A stretch of DNA of 64,000 nucleotides from an uncultured Muribaculaceae bacterium (GCA_910585285.1 CAJUDL010000016.1:8135-72134); one strand, 5' to 3'; counted from the stretch's first letter, positions 1 through 9,319 are shown. Numbers and translations: made by a program. The notes: generated by a model not told the origin, from the sequence alone.

Positions 1-2105
1 TTATGCACCGTGCGGTTGTCGTCAGATAGATATGCATTATAGGCTTTCTCGTACATCTCCTCCTGAATGAGGTTCATGCGGCGTAGATTTTCAAAATAGT
101 TGGGATCACGCATCGCCATGCCGTAAGGAGATTCCGGAAAATCCGAGAGGATCTTCTGTCTCCATTTCTCAGCCTCTGCCGTATCGTTGCGACGCACCGC
201 CATAAGATAGAGGTTATAATATACATCAAGGCGATATATATTGTCGGGATACCTGTCTTCGAGGCGTAAGAACTCAGTGCGGGCTGCTGGATAATCTTCG
301 AGTTTATCTTTGAGAATTAATCCCATGTTATAGAGACCTTCCTGGATGATGTCGTTGGCATTCTGTCGCTCCTCGGGTGTTGATGGAATCTGAGACAGGT
401 AGAATTCTATATTGTGGGGGTCAGAAGCACCTTTATCAGCGGATTCCTGTTTGTTTTCAGTGTTTTCTCCTGATGTATCTTCAGCTGCTGTTTGAGTATT
501 TTCTTTTGTTTCCTCATTTTCTTCCGGAGTATCGAAAGAGAATGAAGATTTATTTCGACGACGCCAGTCATCCTCAAGACGGCGAGAACCCCAGCGTCGC
601 TGGAATTCGCTTTTTCCTTGCGATTTGGTCATGGCATTATAAAAATACCAGGATTTGTCGCCGTTATTCACAAATCCCTGGGGAGCGGCATCATTACGGT
701 TGATGCCGCTGGGTTGTTGTCCCTCACGTTCTGCCATTGCGGCTTCCCGTTTGGCTTCCTCTGCTTCCTTTTTCTCGCGTGCGATCAGTTCGTCAACGAG
801 TTTTTGTGCCACAGCCTTTTGCTCTTCGGGTGTCATGTCGGCAAGACGCAGTAATGAATCCTGCAGCTGTACGTTGCCTGAATACACCGCAAGTTCGTCG
901 AGCACATCACTTCGCAGTTTTAGTGTCTTATAATCTGGATAATTATCAGGAAGCTGGGGAATAGCTTCCGCATAGCATGGTTGTGCCTTCACGTAATCTC
1001 CTTTGGAGAAATATATGTTTCCCAATGCAAGTTGGGCGAGCGCACGGTCGATGCCGTTGCGTGTAGATTTCTCTACAGCCAGACTATAGTTCGCAATAGC
1101 GTTGGCTGAATCTCCTTTCGACAGATAAAGATTGCCAATTGCATAATAGATCTGGTCTGCAAATTCCTGATTGCGAGCGTAACGGGTCATTGCGCGGAGT
1201 GAGGCAACTTCTTTGGAGATATTCTTTCCGGTGAAAACTTCGCTCTGTTTGATGCGAGCATTGAATTTAGCTCGATAAGATATTCCTTGTCCCTTGCCTG
1301 CATTTTTATAGGCAATATATGCATTCTTACGGTCGCCGATGTGGGAATATAGTTGCCCTAAGAGAAACCATAGACGGTTTTTTTGTGTACCTTTGGCTTG
1401 ACGGGCAGCCTCGCGCAGATAGGGTATGGCATCGGAATATCTGTCGGTGCGGATAAGTAGATTTGCTTCCGCACGATTATACAGATTCTTCAGTTCGCGG
1501 GTTGTTAAATCTTTTTGCTTTACAAGATGAAGGGCATTCTCTGCCTCATAGTTCCAATCAAGAGCGCAATAGCTGAGTGCCTGCCAGATACGGGCTTCGG
1601 TGACTACTGCCGGAAGCCAAGTGAAATGTTTGGCAATATACATGAAAGTGGCAGCCGCTCCGGAAAAATCACCATTGTAATATTGTCCTTTCCCCATTGT
1701 AAGCCAAGCATTGTGGAGGAATGGATTGAATTCATCGCGGGCGCGAAAAGCCTTTTCTTTAGCAGATGCTGTGCGCTTGGCTGGTTTTTTCTTTATTGAG
1801 TGGAGTTGGATTGCTTTTTGCATCTTTTCGATGGTGCGTTTGAAATCGCCTGTAGGCTGCGGCATTTTCTGATCCGCACGAGCTTCGGCAGGATGAGTGA
1901 AGAGGCGCCGGGAATAGTCATCCTCATAATCGCGTTCCATCTGCTGGAGTTGCTCCACATAGTGCTCTTTCCCGTTGAAGTAAACGTTATAGCGAGTAGT
2001 GAAAGCCTGCCAGTTGCGAGACATAGGTGTGTTCTTCTTCGTTCCGCAGGATGCGAAGAAGAGTACACTCAATAATATGACCGACAGAAATCTTAAAGCT
2101 CTCAC
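1..2105 (-). CDS. sprE: PorW/SprE-type T9SS TPR lipoprotein (partial)
   Basis: The open frame enters from the left edge, so the C-terminus is missing; about 701 codons are visible. I place the start at a GTG at 2105. It is followed by a hydrophobic signal peptide ending in a lipobox (FFASC), so an outer-membrane lipoprotein is expected. The mature N-terminus has the NWQAFTTRYNVYFNG type motif, and a WYFYN...QRRWGSRRLEDDWRRRNK region lies around positions 545-660. Both are hallmarks I associate with the PorW/SprE family. Between them are TPR-like helical repeats. In that family the protein links the type IX secretion motor to outer-membrane parts. It is the last visible gene of a minus-strand run. 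Family assignment is confident; the start codon is less so because the nearest upstream ATG is out of frame. Confidence 0.85.
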   Translation of the reverse strand, partial: MRALRFLSVILLSVLFFASCGTKKNTPMSRNWQAFTTRYNVYFNGKEHYVEQLQQMERDYEDDYSRRLFTHPAEARADQKMPQPTGDFKRTIEKMQKAIQLHSIKKKPAKRTASAKEKAFRARDEFNPFLHNAWLTMGKGQYYNGDFSGAAATFMYIAKHFTWLPAVVTEARIWQALSYCALDWNYEAENALHLVKQKDLTTRELKNLYNRAEANLLIRTDRYSDAIPYLREAARQAKGTQKNRLWFLLGQLYSHIGDRKNAYIAYKNAGKGQGISYRAKFNARIKQSEVFTGKNISKEVASLRAMTRYARNQEFADQIYYAIGNLYLSKGDSANAIANYSLAVEKSTRNGIDRALAQLALGNIYFSKGDYVKAQPCYAEAIPQLPDNYPDYKTLKLRSDVLDELAVYSGNVQLQDSLLRLADMTPEEQKAVAQKLVDELIAREKKEAEEAKREAAMAEREGQQPSGINRNDAAPQGFVNNGDKSWYFYNAMTKSQGKSEFQRRWGSRRLEDDWRRRNKSSFSFDTPEENEETKENTQTAAEDTSGENTENKQESADKGASDPHNIEFYLSQIPSTPEERQNANDIIQEGLYNMGLILKDKLEDYPAARTEFLRLEDRYPDNIYRLDVYYNLYLMAVRRNDTAEAEKWRQKILSDFPESPYGMAMRDPNYFENLRRMNLIQEEMYEKAYNAYLSDDNRTVH

Positions 2106-2168
2106 ATTAAGAAAACGAAAATCGGACAGATTAATTATAATATGATAGCCGTGGATAAGTATATAATG

Positions 2169-2378
2169 TCAGGGTACGGGATCGTAGCCGGAACCACCCC
2201 AAGGGTGGCATCGGCATATACGTTTGATTGCAAGCCATGTTCCTTTTAAAGGACCATGTTTCGCTATCGCTTCGATTGCGTATTTGGAGCAGGTAGGTGT
2301 GTATCGGCAAGCAGCAGGAAAATGGGGTGAAATGGCTCCTTGATAGAACTTGATGAGAAGAATGAGAAAACGGCGCAT
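2169..2378 (-). CDS. yidD: Membrane protein insertion efficiency factor YidD
   Basis: This 69-residue protein matches YidD closely in length and motifs: a short amphipathic N-terminus, then YQGAISP, CRYTPTCSKYA and HPWGGSGYDPVP, with the conserved cysteines present. YidD sits at the inner face of the cytoplasmic membrane and helps YidC insert membrane proteins. It lies downstream of rnpA on the same strand, the usual bacterial order, but a 129-base gap filled with repeats separates them. A heptamer-phased repeat ends six bases before its ATG. Confidence 0.95.
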   Translation of the reverse strand: MRRFLILLIKFYQGAISPHFPAACRYTPTCSKYAIEAIAKHGPLKGTWLAIKRICRCHPWGGSGYDPVP

Positions 2379-2383
2379 TTTAA

Positions 2384-2530
2384 ATAATGTGTAATGTTTA
2401 ATGTGAAATGTTTAATTTTTTGAGAACCTATGTTTGAATATCTGATGATTTGAGAACCGATGTTTGAATGGCTAATGATTTGGGTGTCAATGATAATTAC
2501 ACATTACTCATTTAACATTTAACATTAACT
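2384..2530. repeat. Heptamer-phased palindromic element, rnpA-yidD gap
   Basis: The left arm (2384-2418) is five 7-base units of the form nnAATGT. The right arm (2496-2530) is five units of the complementary form ATTnnnC. The arms face each other across about 77 bases. That loop holds a 30-bp tandem repeat, listed separately. The right arm covers the rnpA stop codon. Confidence 0.8.
2421..2480. repeat. 30-bp tandem duplication
   Basis: Two adjacent 30-bp units, 2421-2450 and 2451-2480, both begin TGAGAACC and end TGATGATT or TAATGATT. By eye they match at 26 of 30 positions. A third degenerate start follows at 2481. The repeat lies inside the heptamer element between rnpA and yidD. Confidence 0.85.
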
Positions 2531-2930
2531 TTCGGAGAAGACGTTTCATTTTTGATTCGATGAGAGAGTAGGGAAGATTCTGATCAGAAATATAAATGAA
2601 AGCGAGTGAAAGGGTGCCTGCATTGGGAATATTTTCTGCAAGGTCTTTTAAAGGAAGACGATTGATACGGTATGCCTCACGGATGCGGCGACGCATAAGG
2701 ACTCGGTCAACGGCATGGCGACGTTTCTTTTTAGGTACCGTTATGAGCATCTGGATATTACCGACTTTTTGTGGTATTTCGGCTCTGAAACTGTTGGCAA
2801 GCGTGTCGGCATCGACCAGTCGCCAGGTAAGACGCAAAGGGAAATCGTAGAGGGTGTTTCCTTCAGTGAAAAGATCCTCTACAAGGCGTTTATGACGCAA
2901 TTTCTCATCTTTCCTTAATGTGTATCTCAC
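2508..2930 (-). CDS. rnpA: Ribonuclease P protein component
   Basis: A 140-residue basic protein starting with GTG at 2930. It has the RnpA pattern: an N-terminal LRKDEKLRHKRLVEDLF segment, a central KKKRRHAVDRVLMRRRIREAYR segment (the RNR-type RNA-binding motif) and a C-terminal basic helix. It binds RNase P RNA and helps mature tRNA 5' ends. The polyprenyl synthase lies 21 bases upstream and yidD downstream. The last residues, LMLNVK, are encoded inside a heptamer-phased repeat, so the repeat appears to have set the present C-terminus. Confidence 0.93.
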   Translation of the reverse strand: MRYTLRKDEKLRHKRLVEDLFTEGNTLYDFPLRLTWRLVDADTLANSFRAEIPQKVGNIQMLITVPKKKRRHAVDRVLMRRRIREAYRINRLPLKDLAENIPNAGTLSLAFIYISDQNLPYSLIESKMKRLLRKLMLNVK

Positions 2931-2951
2931 TTCAAAGTGTGTTTGAATTTC

Positions 2952-3926
2952 TTAGAAATTCCTTGAGATGATAAATTCGAAAATGTCCTTGAAACATTTT
3001 TTTGATTCGGATTCCGGATACGAGTCTATTATGGAATCCGCTTCTTTTTGCATATTGCGCATCACGTCGAATGCATAATCAATACCTCCGTTGTCTTTTG
3101 CAAATTCTATAAGGGCATTTATTTCATCTGTATTAAGATCTCCTTTAACCAGCATCTCTTTCATGGAAGAGCTATCTTCTTCCGGAGCATTGTTGAGGGC
3201 ATAGAGCAAAGGGAGTGTAACCTTTCCTTCACGAAGATCATTGCCGGTAGGTTTCCCAATCTGAGGATTCGGAAAATAGTCGAAAATGTCGTCCTTGATC
3301 TGGAAGCAGAGTCCGAGCAATTCTGCATACTGCACCATCGGGGAGTATTCGTCAGATGTAGCGCCTGCTGCTTCCGCTCCCATTTTCACGCAGTTCATAA
3401 AGAGTGAAGCCGTCTTTTTGCGGATCATCATGAAATAGCTCTGCTCATCGAAATGATGTTCCCGCACATTGCAGATTTGATCGATTTCTCCAAGCGAGAG
3501 TTCCTTACCGAGTGCGGAGAGCGCGGAGATGATTGTGAGATGACCTGTCTTGATACCGGCTACCAGAGCGTTGGAGACGAAATAATCGCCTACAAGCACG
3601 GCTATATGGTTTCCCCAGGTAGCGTTGATTGTGGGTAGACCCCGGCGTAAGGATGTTTCGTCAACTATGTCGTCATGGATAAGCGATGCATTATGAAGCA
3701 TTTCAAGAGCGGCACCGGCTTGCAACACATCTTCGTTGACACTGCCAAACAGTTTGGCGCTAAGTATAACCAATATAGGACGTATCTGTTTCCCTTTCTT
3801 CTCAAGATAAGAAGAGACGATACTGTTCATCAGCTCATTAGGTGTATCCAAAGTAGAGGAGATGATCTGGTTCATCTCCTTAAGTTCCGCACCCAGATAG
3901 GATTGTATTTTCTCCAACTGCTCCAT
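2952..3926 (-). CDS. All-trans polyprenyl diphosphate synthase
   Basis: A 324-residue trans-isoprenyl diphosphate synthase. The first aspartate-rich motif is LIHDDIVDE (Asp85, Asp86, Asp89) and the second is QIKDDIFDY (Asp212, Asp213, Asp216). KKGKQIRP near residue 45 supplies the substrate-binding lysine and arginine. The enzyme condenses isopentenyl diphosphate onto an allylic primer in the cytoplasm, most likely making the side chain of menaquinone. Length and motifs fit the IspB/octaprenyl synthase group, but chain length cannot be read from sequence. A TAnnTTTG-like box (complement of 3934-3941) lies so close to the ATG that the mRNA may have almost no leader. Confidence 0.9.
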   Translation of the reverse strand: MEQLEKIQSYLGAELKEMNQIISSTLDTPNELMNSIVSSYLEKKGKQIRPILVILSAKLFGSVNEDVLQAGAALEMLHNASLIHDDIVDETSLRRGLPTINATWGNHIAVLVGDYFVSNALVAGIKTGHLTIISALSALGKELSLGEIDQICNVREHHFDEQSYFMMIRKKTASLFMNCVKMGAEAAGATSDEYSPMVQYAELLGLCFQIKDDIFDYFPNPQIGKPTGNDLREGKVTLPLLYALNNAPEEDSSSMKEMLVKGDLNTDEINALIEFAKDNGGIDYAFDVMRNMQKEADSIIDSYPESESKKCFKDIFEFIISRNF

Positions 3927-4041
3927 AAGACTGCAAAATTACAAAAATATTGTCAAATCCGTTTAAGATTCTGGAAATATTTGCATAAGATTGCATGTTG
4001 TAGGGTAAGAATGGGAAGGGAAAATAAAATGGTGAATAAGT

Positions 4042-4668
4042 TTATTCGAGCCGGTCGGGGATTAGGGTTATTGCCATATCTTCGGTGATGAGGGTTACTT
4101 TACCGGTGGTTTCATCGAGGTAGAAGACAGAGAGTGTGGTTTCAAAGGGAGGGATTGGTTTGCCATCGATTGTGAATATGTCTTGGGAGATGGTGAAAGA
4201 ACCGTTGTCGTTGGGAATCATCTTGTTGATTTCCTCGCCGTTGTAGGTATAGGAAATATAGAAGAACCGCTGATGGTCGGTAGGGAAATCGGTCTCTATT
4301 TTCAAAGAGTCGGTAAAAAAGAAATGATCCGAGAGCGTGGCGCGTAATGCCACTACATTGGAAGAACCTATACCTCGCGAAGAAAGGTGCTTGACTCCGC
4401 TGATATAACTCTGTATGTTCTTGGCTTTGGATTTCTGATATTGTGATGCAACGAGGAGACGTTGCTCTCCGCTGGCTGTGTCAATGATTTTCATTGCCTG
4501 TTTGGGCGATGTCCATTCCACAGATGAAGAGGGGGCGAAAATATCATTGACCTTAAGTGATTTCCCGTTGATTTTTATTGTAGGGGTATTGAGGAAGACT
4601 ATGCGATAGTCTGCATATGCCGATAAACTTACAAGAATGCCCAATACTAAAAACAGAATTCTGATCAT
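4042..4668 (-). CDS. Exported protein paired with a CHASE2 gene
   Basis: A 208-residue protein with a clear signal peptide (MIRILFLVLGILVSLSAYA). The mature part looks all-beta, with no recognised catalytic motif. I do not recognise a named family. Its ATG overlaps the stop of the CHASE2 gene by four bases (ATGA, 4665-4668), so the two are almost certainly translated together. A role in the same envelope sensing or scaffolding process is inference only. Confidence 0.75.
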   Translation of the reverse strand: MIRILFLVLGILVSLSAYADYRIVFLNTPTIKINGKSLKVNDIFAPSSSVEWTSPKQAMKIIDTASGEQRLLVASQYQKSKAKNIQSYISGVKHLSSRGIGSSNVVALRATLSDHFFFTDSLKIETDFPTDHQRFFYISYTYNGEEINKMIPNDNGSFTISQDIFTIDGKPIPPFETTLSVFYLDETTGKVTLITEDMAITLIPDRLE

Positions 4669-5900
4669 AATGCGTAATGTTCGTTAAGTTTTTGACAATA
4701 AATGGAATATAGAGATAGAAAAGTAGTTGCCAAGAGTGTGTCATGAAATTCAGTGAAGATCACGAAATGCGCAAGCTGCAATAGAAACAGGATTGCTCCG
4801 ACACCAATGAAACTCAGTATGAAATTCATAATCGGCCGTGGATTCCATCCGATCACTTTCCATAGCGTGAGATTCATGATAATAAAGTAAGCAATAATGA
4901 AATATACTATGAAAGTCAACAGCATTGACCATAGGTTTATTTTAGTCTTCCCTTCTTCAAGAGCTGTAAGGGCATTTATCACAATTGCCGGTCCGGAGAT
5001 ATAACCGACATAACTGTCGTGGATGTCGTTCATGCAATAATCGCCTATTATGATTCTTTTTCCTTTTACAAGGTTTCGGAGCTCTTCATCGGTCGATACA
5101 TCCAGTATATCCGTGCCAAGATTATACCATACCTTGTCTCCCTCTTCGGTATAAGAATTTTCCAGCGATACCGGCAACGGGAGAATCATGGTGGTGTTAT
5201 CGAAGATTCCCGGCTTATAATTCTTGACATTATGAGAGTTATTGAAGAGGGTTTGCGCCATGGATGGAATTCCGTCACCACCGGCGAAGTTATATTTTGA
5301 AAAATTATTGGAGATGAGATTGACGGCATAATCTCCATTGGAATGCAGTTTTTTATCTATGAGTGGAGAGATAGTTCCATCAGAATGCACCGGGACTGTC
5401 AGGCGTTTCATTCCGTTGATGCATTTGAAAAGAGCCGTGTCTCCTTCAGCAGGCATTGAACTGTCGAAGAATATGTCGATGGCGATAGCTGCATAATCCG
5501 CATCCTTTATGCGGGAAAGGAAGTCGAGAAGCTTACGGCGGTCTGCCACATCAATTACACCGCAAGGAATGCCATATTCATCATTGACTGGCGTTAGCTG
5601 CCGGTCAAAGCTGATGTTCACAGGGAGGATGTCGGATGGGATGGGTTTTGTCTTGCCGCCTGTAAGCATAGAGGCAAGCTGCAGCTTCTTCATGGTCAAA
5701 TCCTCGTTGCCGAAAGAATGAGGTATGCGGTCGCATATGATTGTAAGAATAAGAGTTATGAATGCTGTGATAGCAGCCACACATAATCTTGTATTCCTGC
5801 CGGAAGTGAACTTCAGGAAGCGAAGTATAGCATCAAGAACCAGAGATTCTATTTTGCTTAAAAAGTTGATTATGTTGTTTCTCTTATTCTTTTTATTCAT
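4665..5900 (-). CDS. CHASE2-domain membrane protein without output domain
   Basis: A 411-residue protein. A cytoplasmic N-terminus is followed by a membrane segment around residues 38-56, then an extracytoplasmic CHASE2-like domain. Typical strands include NISFDRQLTP, CGVIDVADRRKLLDFLSRI and AIAIDIFFDSSMP. Near the C-terminus are about three more membrane segments, after a KRIIIGDYCMNDIHDSYVG motif. CHASE2 is an extracellular sensor domain usually fused to a kinase, cyclase or adenylate-forming output. Here nothing recognisable follows the last membrane segment, so any output must come from a partner. The four-base overlap with the next gene makes that protein the obvious candidate. A TAnnTTTG-like box lies at the complement of 5920-5927. 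Confidence 0.8.
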   Translation of the reverse strand: MNKKNKRNNIINFLSKIESLVLDAILRFLKFTSGRNTRLCVAAITAFITLILTIICDRIPHSFGNEDLTMKKLQLASMLTGGKTKPIPSDILPVNISFDRQLTPVNDEYGIPCGVIDVADRRKLLDFLSRIKDADYAAIAIDIFFDSSMPAEGDTALFKCINGMKRLTVPVHSDGTISPLIDKKLHSNGDYAVNLISNNFSKYNFAGGDGIPSMAQTLFNNSHNVKNYKPGIFDNTTMILPLPVSLENSYTEEGDKVWYNLGTDILDVSTDEELRNLVKGKRIIIGDYCMNDIHDSYVGYISGPAIVINALTALEEGKTKINLWSMLLTFIVYFIIAYFIIMNLTLWKVIGWNPRPIMNFILSFIGVGAILFLLQLAHFVIFTEFHDTLLATTFLSLYSIYCQKLNEHYAL

Positions 5901-5980
5901 TAGCGGGAAGAATTTATTCCAAAGTTAATAAAAATCTGTAAGTTGAGGAACGTAATGGATGGAATTTGAAAAAGAATTGC

Positions 5981-5988
5981 TAAATTTG
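5981..5988 (+). promoter_or_regulatory. Bacteroides-type -7 box before nadB
   Basis: TAAATTTG matches TAnnTTTG, 64 bases upstream of the nadB ATG. No TTTG lies at the usual 19-20 base spacing, so only half of the promoter is supported. Confidence 0.45.
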
Positions 5989-6051
5989 CAGGTTGAAGCG
6001 AGGCCTCGGGATATACATCGGGGTCTGACTACGGTCTAATATCATTCAGAG

Positions 6052-7635
6052 ATGGTATATAAATATGATTGCTTAGTGATAGGTTCCGGCATCGCGGGCA
6101 TGAGCTTTGCGCTCAAGGCTTCCCGCGCGGGAGCCAAGGTGGCGATGATCTGTAAGACATCCCCGGATGAGGCAAATACATTCTTCGCTCAGGGCGGCGT
6201 TGCCTCAGTGACCAATCTCGAGGTCGATAATTTCGAGAAACATATCCATGACACAATGGTGGCAGGCGACTGGCTAAGTGATCCTGCGGCTGTGGAGAAG
6301 GTGGTGAAGAATGCCCCCTCACAGATCCGGGAGCTCATAGGCTGGGGCGTTGATTTTGACAAAAATGAAAACGGAGACTTTGACCTTCATCGCGAAGGTG
6401 GGCACTCGGAATTCCGTATTCTCCATCATGCCGACAATACCGGCGCGGAGATTCAGATGAGTCTTGTTGAGACTGTCAAGAAAGATTCCAATATTGACGT
6501 ATTCACCGACAGGTTTGCCGTAGAGATCATCACACAGCATCATTTAGGAAAGGTTGTGACGCGCCGCACTCCAGACATTACATGCTATGGAGCGTATGTG
6601 CTCAATCAGGAGACAGGAGAGGTAGATACCTTTCTTGCCAAAGTAACGGTAATGGCGACCGGAGGTGTGGGCTCAGTATATACCACCACTACCAATCCTC
6701 TCATCGCAACAGGTGATGGCATCGCTATGGTATATCGTGCCAAAGGCACGGTGAGCGATATGGAATTTATTCAGTTCCATCCTACGGCTCTTTATCATCC
6801 CGGCGATCGTCCCAGTTTCCTTATTACTGAAGCGATGCGTGGATATGGTGCCGTGCTCCGCAATCTTGACGGCGAGGAGTTCATGCAAAAGTATGATCCA
6901 CGGTTGTCGCTCGCTCCTCGCGACATTGTGGCGCGTGCCATCGATTCCGAGATGAAACTCCATGGCACTGACCATGTCTTCCTGGATGTGACTCACAAAG
7001 ATCCGGAGGAAACCAAGCGTCATTTTCCGAACATATATGAGAAATGTCTTTCGCTTGGCATAGATATTACGAAAGACATGATACCCGTTGCTCCTGCCGC
7101 TCATTATCTATGCGGCGGCATAAAGGTGAATCTTGATGGCGAGAGTTCCATCAACAGGCTATATGCTGTTGGAGAATGCTCATGCACGGGTCTTCATGGA
7201 GGGAACCGACTCGCATCCAATTCGCTGATAGAGGCTGTGGTATATGCCGATGCTGCGGCACGCCATGCCATGGAGCATATCGGAGAATACGACTGGCGCG
7301 ATGATGTGCCTGAATGGAACGACGAAGGCACGGTTCATCCCGAAGAGATGGTGCTCATCACTCAGTCTGAAAAAGAGGTGAACCAGATAATGGGATATTA
7401 TGTTGGAATTGTGAGGAGCGATTTGCGGCTGAAACGGGCTTGGAATCGTCTTGATATCCTTTACCAGGAGACGGAAGCTCTCTTCAAATGCAGCAAACCA
7501 TCCCGACAGCTCTGCGAACTTCGCAATATCATAAACGTGGCGTATCTAATCATGCGTCAGGCGATGGAGCGGAAAGAGAGTCGCGGACTCCATTACACTG
7601 TAGATTATCCTCATCCCGAAACTCCGAAGGTTTGA
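6052..7635 (+). CDS. nadB: L-aspartate oxidase
   Basis: This 527-residue flavoprotein oxidises L-aspartate to iminoaspartate, the first step of NAD synthesis, in the cytoplasm. It opens with the FAD-binding Rossmann motif (VIGSGIAGMSFALKA, residues 9-23). The QGGVA, HREGGHSEFRILHHAD and GGNRLASNSLIEA segments distinguish NadB and fumarate-reductase-like flavoproteins. Length and the missing extra domains favour NadB over fumarate reductase. nadA and nadC are not in the window, so the pathway is dispersed here. The downstream protease gene follows after 25 bases. Confidence 0.93.
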   Translation: MVYKYDCLVIGSGIAGMSFALKASRAGAKVAMICKTSPDEANTFFAQGGVASVTNLEVDNFEKHIHDTMVAGDWLSDPAAVEKVVKNAPSQIRELIGWGVDFDKNENGDFDLHREGGHSEFRILHHADNTGAEIQMSLVETVKKDSNIDVFTDRFAVEIITQHHLGKVVTRRTPDITCYGAYVLNQETGEVDTFLAKVTVMATGGVGSVYTTTTNPLIATGDGIAMVYRAKGTVSDMEFIQFHPTALYHPGDRPSFLITEAMRGYGAVLRNLDGEEFMQKYDPRLSLAPRDIVARAIDSEMKLHGTDHVFLDVTHKDPEETKRHFPNIYEKCLSLGIDITKDMIPVAPAAHYLCGGIKVNLDGESSINRLYAVGECSCTGLHGGNRLASNSLIEAVVYADAAARHAMEHIGEYDWRDDVPEWNDEGTVHPEEMVLITQSEKEVNQIMGYYVGIVRSDLRLKRAWNRLDILYQETEALFKCSKPSRQLCELRNIINVAYLIMRQAMERKESRGLHYTVDYPHPETPKV

Positions 7636-7660
7636 TCATGGGGTATTATCAATAAAAAGA

Positions 7661-9319
7661 ATGAAAAAAAGAAGACTTCTCCACATATTGCCTGCTGCAG
7701 CACTTTTTGCCGCAGCAGGGCTCACATTGTCGGCTCAGAAGAGTCACGACGCATCGCTGGCGCGCAATCTTAATAATTTCAACTCGATTGTTAAACAGGT
7801 GGAACTTCACTATGTGGATACCATCAATACCGATGAGAGTTTCAAGGCGGCGATAGAGGCATTTCTTGCCTCAACCGATCCCTATACTGAATATTACAGT
7901 GCCGATGATCAGGAGAAGTTACAGAAGATGACCACCGGAGAATATGGCGGTATAGGCAGCTATATCATGCAACGCAACGGAGGATCTTACATTTCCCAGC
8001 CGATGGAGGGGAGTCCGGCAGCCAAAGGGGGCTTGCGCCCGGGCGATCATATAATAAAGGTAGACACTACGGATGTGGCAGACAAAGGTAGTGAATTCGT
8101 CACCAAATTGCTGAAGGGTGTTCCCGGCACTCCGGTGAAAGTCACCGTGAAGCGTCCGTATGTGGTCGATTCCATCCTCACTATGGAGATAATGCGCGCT
8201 AAGGTGCAGGAGCCGAGCATGAGTTTTGACACCATTATCAACAATATCGGTTATCTTCGTCTCACGAGTTTTATCGATAAGACTCCGGCTGAAGTGCGTA
8301 AGGTTCTCGAGCGTTTCAAGGAAGATAAGGAGCTTCGGGGCGTAGTGATAGATCTGCGCGGCAATGGCGGAGGTCTGGTTGAGAGTGCAGTGGATCTTGT
8401 GGGGTGCTTCGTGCCCAAAGGCACTGAAGTTGTGCGTACCATCGGGCGAGATCCTCTTCAGGAAAAAATCTATAAGACTACGCGTAAGCCGATATTACCA
8501 GACACCCCTCTTGCTGTCTTGATTGATGGAGGGAGTGCCTCTTCATCTGAAATTGTAGCAGGTTCGTTACAAGATTTGGACAGAGCTGTGCTGATTGGAT
8601 CCCGCAGTTTTGGCAAAGGACTGGTGCAGACCCCGTTGCAGCTTCCTTACGGAGGTTTGCTTAAAGTGACGGTTGCCAAATATTATCTTCCTTCAGGCAG
8701 ATTGATACAGGCTGTGGATTATTCACGCCGCAATCCCGACGGTTCTGTGGCACGCGTGCCTGATAGTCTTACGAATGTCTACCACACTGCCAACGGCAGG
8801 GAGGTGCGTGACGGCGGCGGACTGCGTCCGGACACTACTATTGATTGGGGTAAGGTGAATCGTCTTGTCTATAACATTGTTGCCGACAACTGGGCTTTTG
8901 ATTACGCCACAAAATTCACAGCTCAGCATCCTTCGATAAGTGAACCGAAAGATTTCGAGATTACCGATGATATGTATGCCGACTTCAAGAAATCCATCGA
9001 TCCTAAGAAATTCAAATACGACAAAGTGTGCGAGGAGATGGTGAAAACATTGCGTACCACAGCAGAAACCGAAGGATACATGAACGATGATACAAAGGCT
9101 CAGATTGACAAACTTGCAGAGCTGCTGACCCATAATCTTGATCACGATCTTGACACTCACAGAGGTGAGATTTCGGAATACCTCGGTTCTGAGATTGTAG
9201 GAAGGTATTATTACGATAAAGGGAAAGTGGCTTACGAACTGAAAACCGATAAAGCCTTGAAGCTTGCTGAAGATATACTGAAAAATAAATCAACCTACGA
9301 TGGCATGCTCGGGAAGTAG
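7661..9319 (+). CDS. S41 carboxyl-terminal processing protease (CtpA/Prc type)
   Basis: A 552-residue exported protease. It has a signal peptide (residues 1-25), a PDZ domain (about 80-170, with YGGIGSYI and GLRPGDHIIKVD), and an S41 catalytic core. The core shows GVVIDLRGNGGGLV, then IDGGSASSSEIVAGSL near residue 287, supplying the nucleophilic serine. SRSFGKGLVQ follows, with the general-base lysine near 319. Such enzymes cut substrates near the C-terminus in the periplasm. The tail beyond residue 400 is helical and of family-typical length. It lies between nadB and mfd on the same strand. Confidence 0.92.
   Translation: MKKRRLLHILPAAALFAAAGLTLSAQKSHDASLARNLNNFNSIVKQVELHYVDTINTDESFKAAIEAFLASTDPYTEYYSADDQEKLQKMTTGEYGGIGSYIMQRNGGSYISQPMEGSPAAKGGLRPGDHIIKVDTTDVADKGSEFVTKLLKGVPGTPVKVTVKRPYVVDSILTMEIMRAKVQEPSMSFDTIINNIGYLRLTSFIDKTPAEVRKVLERFKEDKELRGVVIDLRGNGGGLVESAVDLVGCFVPKGTEVVRTIGRDPLQEKIYKTTRKPILPDTPLAVLIDGGSASSSEIVAGSLQDLDRAVLIGSRSFGKGLVQTPLQLPYGGLLKVTVAKYYLPSGRLIQAVDYSRRNPDGSVARVPDSLTNVYHTANGREVRDGGGLRPDTTIDWGKVNRLVYNIVADNWAFDYATKFTAQHPSISEPKDFEITDDMYADFKKSIDPKKFKYDKVCEEMVKTLRTTAETEGYMNDDTKAQIDKLAELLTHNLDHDLDTHRGEISEYLGSEIVGRYYYDKGKVAYELKTDKALKLAEDILKNKSTYDGMLGK

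Noticed and set aside
377..2075. Several plus-strand reading frames of 75-108 codons
   Set aside because: They lie antisense to the continuous sprE/porW frame, have low-complexity or Cys/Phe-rich translations, and match no family.
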